The notes under the pieces were generated by a model. That model saw only the letters and a program-made list of their open reading frames with translations, had not been told where the DNA came from and ran no database searches. A program made the position numbers and the translations under genes. From Xestospongia bergquistia (taxonomy: Eukaryota > Porifera > Demospongiae > Haplosclerida > Petrosiidae), in assembly GCA_963965975.1 (NCBI GenBank), contig OZ014411.1:14152501-14216500 (forward strand): a stretch of DNA of 64,000 bases, in the 5' to 3' direction. This document shows, one piece after another, positions 61,101 through 64,000 of this stretch (position 1 is its first letter; each line of letters opens with the position of its first letter).

Positions 61101-63002
61101 CTTCATAAAAAAGTACAGCAACAAGGTTTAATTCCACAAAGTGCGCAAGTGTTATTTACTGAGTATCTCCAGACACTTAGTGTTATTGTAGAATTAAATG
61201 AGAGTCTAAACTGTTATCCTGAATCTAGGGAAATTTTAGTTAATCTTTTCTCTCCACTGAGTGTCATTCATAATCATGCTTGGAAGAAACATCATCTTCT
61301 TTCACTTCAAAATCTAACTGCTATTAATAATGTGTTGAAAATGGAATGCACTGGTATGCTTCAGAACCCAGCAACAGTAATATCTCTTGATGATTTAATG
61401 AAAACATGGAGACTATGTTTGATAGCATACAGCAGCACAAAAGCTTTATATGAACAGCTATCATCTTCACTTCAATCAACACAATTTGTGACTGGTATAA
61501 ATAGTACAACCCCACGTCACATTTTTTACTATTGGATTAGATCTTGTGATGGAATTGCTTCTGAAGGTAATGTCATGATAGCTATAAAAATGGTTTATGA
61601 GAAGATGATTACATCAGTAGCCTTTTCAAAGGAAATACGAGAATCTATATCAGATGATAATCTTTTGTATATTGTTATTATTCAGACTACTGCCTTGCTA
61701 TATCTTGCTTCTCTTGCAATGAAGAAAGTGTTCTTTATCCCTAAAATATTTAAGCATGTCATAAAAAGTTTTGATTTATTAAACAATTAAGGCAAATCAT
61801 TTTCGCTTATAAAAGCATGTGTGAAAGAAGCTCAACAGAAGAGAAGTAGTTTATCTGACTTAGGTTGCTCAGCACTTAATCTTTTAGAGCATATTTTGAA
61901 CTTTTTACTCAGACAACTTAACAGGGATTGTAATATCCTAGCTCGGGCTTTAAGGAGTGAAAATGAAATAATACCTTTATATTATATTGTTTTAATTTTA
62001 ACATCAGCTGCAAACCTCTACATAGCTAGACCCGATCTTGAAAATGAATGTGTCAACAGATGCTTGGTTTTGTTACTAACAAAAATGGAAACTTTGCAAA
62101 ATGTAACAAGAAAACCAAATTATGCAAACTATGTCTATTATACACTTAACTCAACTTCAAGTGTTCCTCGGCTATTTTTGATGGTACAGACCCTACTGAG
62201 TAGAGTAAAAAATAGGGAAATGTGCCAAGTTTTTCCATCACATGATCTGCATGTAGAACAACAGACATATGAATTCCCACACGTTCAATTTAAACCAGTA
62301 GAAGTAGACTATAGTTTGCTTGATGTATTTAAAACTATAGAAGAAGAAGAAGCTGAAGAAAAAGTAATGTCTTCAGATGCAGCTTTAGATATTGATATAG
62401 ATGCTCTTCCACAATTTAAAGAAAATGATATACTTGTAAAATTGAAAGAGAACATGATTGAAAACAATTTCTGCAAGGTTTGTAAAGTTAACATTTCGAG
62501 TATTCTCAGTGGAAATGCACAAGCACAAGCCTCTCTGGAACGGCAAGATAGTAATGAAAGTGAATATGAAATTCACATCAATAGTTTAGATCATAAAGAA
62601 AATAAAGCCAATTATGAACATTACCATATATGCAAAAAAGAATACCACAATCTCAAATCAAATGCATTAAGTATCATTGAACAATTGAAGAAGATACCAT
62701 TACTATCATCTGAAGACGATAGTACAATTACAACCTATGAAAAGGAATTATTGGTAATTCATCAAGATGTTGATAGTATCACTACTAGTGGTGATACATG
62801 GTTGAACATGTTAAGGACATTGGCTATTCAATTAGAAAAGTTACAACAAATTTACCAAAAATTGCAGGACCTTAGATATGATGATCAAAACAAAGCAAAA
62901 GATAAAATTGAACAGATGGATGTCATAAAACATGATACTGATATAGATGAGATTTATCCTAAAACTATGGTAAAACCAAGGCAGAAGAAAAAGAAACAAT
63001 AG
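54986..63002 (+). pseudogene. TRANK1-like ankyrin/TPR protein with UvrD-type helicase; two in-frame stops
   Basis: Six exons join in phase: 54,986-55,018, 55,069-55,264, 55,317-56,177, 56,289-59,233, 59,321-59,914 and 60,066-63,002. They give 2,521 codons, a little shorter than vertebrate TRANK1. Ankyrin-like repeats are at about residues 345-445 (GASPLHLIAQEE). The SF1A helicase core is complete: Walker A VVGRSGTGKTT (about 788), Walker B IDEVQDFTEAE (about 1152), LTINYRAHAG (about 1219), FEAKGLEFNDVLL (about 1325) and YTAITRAKRNLW (about 1396). TPR-like helices follow (about 1445-1560, AEKCYRKAKSEA). The acidic run EDEDDEDENDDYNDE lies before Walker B. Exon 6 has two in-frame stops, TAG at 60,702-60,704 (codon 1756) and TAA at 61,788-61,790 (codon 2118), with no frameshift. 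It is therefore a very young pseudogene, a null allele, or makes a protein truncated after the helicase and first TPRs. The start is the only ATG giving an in-phase exon 1. Confidence 0.85.
56289..59233 (+). CDS. Exon 4 of the TRANK1-like gene (helicase core)
   Basis: A single 2,945-bp exon, fully open, holding the second part of the ankyrin region and helicase motifs I to V. All catalytic residues of an active SF1A ATPase seem present (GKT, DExxD as DEVQD, and the Arg of the next exon in TRAK). It is unusually long for this window and shows no decay. Confidence 0.85.
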
Positions 63003-63286
63003 ACAATTTACATCATGACATTGATAATAATTAGTAAACATGCATGACATCATTTTTGCTGCTACAACTGCTGTAATAATAATATATATACATGCATACA
63101 TGAGATAGTTGGTAGTGTTAAATTTTTTATAATGGCTTAATAACCATGCTACTCAATTTGCTTATACTAACTTAAGCTTTTCATATTGCTGCATATTTTT
63201 CAAACATTTCTAATATATGACTGATGATTTAGAAGCTATTATATATGTATTGTGCTAACATATGTGCCTTGCTTTACAAATATGAA

Positions 63287-63292
63287 AATAAA
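63287..63292 (+). promoter_or_regulatory. Candidate poly(A) signal of the TRANK1-like gene
   Basis: AATAAA about 285 bp after the final stop, followed by GT-rich sequence (GTGTTGTACATTG). Confidence 0.5.
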
Positions 63293-63514
63293 AGTGTTGT
63301 ACATTGACTGTTAAATATCAAGATCTAGAGTCAAGGTCAAAATTTTAATCCAAACAAGTAACATAATTATAATTTTTGTTACTAAATTGAATATCTGCTT
63401 CATCTACTGAATTAACCTTGTTATAAAATTATATCTTCCATTAATATGTCCAAATGGTTGCATACAAAAGAGATCACTTATCAGGCCTCAGCATTAGACT
63501 TTATGTTTTAGTAC

Positions 63515-63790
63515 AACCAAAATGAAAGTTTTACAGTGTCTTACAAGAGAGCCTAATTATACCAACCATGTCCATGGTACACTTATTTCAATTTGATTTG
63601 TTCCACAATTATTGTTAATGACATATGATTTGAACTATTTGTAACTTGGAGGATCTGCTAACATTGCTAAACTTTCTATTGAAAACAGTAGAAGTAGTTA
63701 TAATTTGCTCAAACATTATTGAAGAAGGAGAACAAGATGGAAAAAGTTGAAAGAGAAAGAGGACTAGAAGGAAAAGAACAAGGAGAAAAC
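63515..63790 (+). pseudogene. Decayed fragment of a second TRANK1-like 3' end
   Basis: AAAATGAAAGTTTTACAGTG and the following AACCATGTCCATGGTACACT resemble 62,086-62,160 of the main gene, and CAGTAGAAGTAGTTATAATT with TTATTGAAGAAGGAG resembles 62,297-62,350. The intervening part is deleted and the frame is broken. It marks an old tandem copy downstream. Confidence 0.55.
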
Positions 63791-64000
63791 AGAAAGAAAA
63801 AGAAGGACATGTGCATGTAGGACAAGGAGGACTGGAGATGTACCACAAGGAGGAGGAGATGAAGAGGAGGAAGTAGTTGTATATTCTTCATAATTTAATG
63901 ACGTAAATAACTTACTAGCAATAAGTCAATATTTCAAACAGAATAAGTTGTAAAGTTGAGACACAAACTACCAAATGTGACCTTGAATGGCAAGATAAAA

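Noticed and set aside
60702-61790. Programmed stop-codon readthrough
   Set aside because: Neither stop has a known readthrough context such as UGA-CUA or UAG-CAA-UUA; kept only as a remote option.

Overview
The window looks like nuclear DNA of an early-branching animal, most probably a demosponge. It is AT-rich. Its genes are cut into many short exons by small GT-AG introns, some about 50 nt. It carries families that are greatly expanded in sponges: death domains, ankyrin-ROC-COR proteins and TRANK1-like UvrD helicases. The species call is inference; nothing here is bacterial or organellar.

Layout. (1) 1-3,461: exons of death-domain genes, the last with a frameshift. (2) 3.5-6.95 kb: a repeat shared with 49.4 kb, two orphan terminal exons on the + strand, a small hAT remnant (4,905-5,321) and a 98-residue terminal exon on the - strand. 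(3) 7.0-9.8 kb: a broken Tnp2 (EnSpm/CACTA-type) transposase. (4) 11.5-14.15 kb, - strand: a decayed Ty3/gypsy pol that has lost gag and the catalytic part of RT, attached at its 5' side to a leader/LTR-like block (14,146-14,830). (5) 15-17.5 kb: exon-like segments of an unrecognised gene.

(6) 17,556-45,230: a three-unit tandem array of about 10 kb per unit, the third cut short. Each unit holds fossil exons of a Snu114/EFTUD2-like spliceosomal GTPase, a coiled-coil exon, a minisatellite, a copy of the gypsy-type leader, a GC-rich hairpin, a conserved terminal exon with a poly(A) signal, and - strand exons resembling the DUF1917/BLES03 family. Units 1 and 2 also hold a 967-bp non-autonomous DNA transposon. 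The left of unit 2 is nearly identical to unit 3 and its right nearly identical to unit 1, which is the signature of unequal crossing-over.

(7) 45,586-46,668: an intact-looking small gene of eight phase-consistent exons. (8) 47.4-49.4 kb: an ankyrin-ROC-COR pseudogene. (9) 50.2-55.1 kb: a tandem duplication of the promoter and first exons of the next gene. (10) 54,986-63,002: a nearly complete TRANK1-like helicase gene of six exons (2,521 codons) interrupted by two in-frame stops, followed by a decayed scrap of a second copy near 63.6 kb.

The death-domain, ROC-COR and TRANK1-like genes belong to families often tied to innate sensing and cell death. The window therefore reads as a fast-evolving, transposon-rich immune-type cluster with much birth and death by tandem duplication. 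That functional reading is inference.
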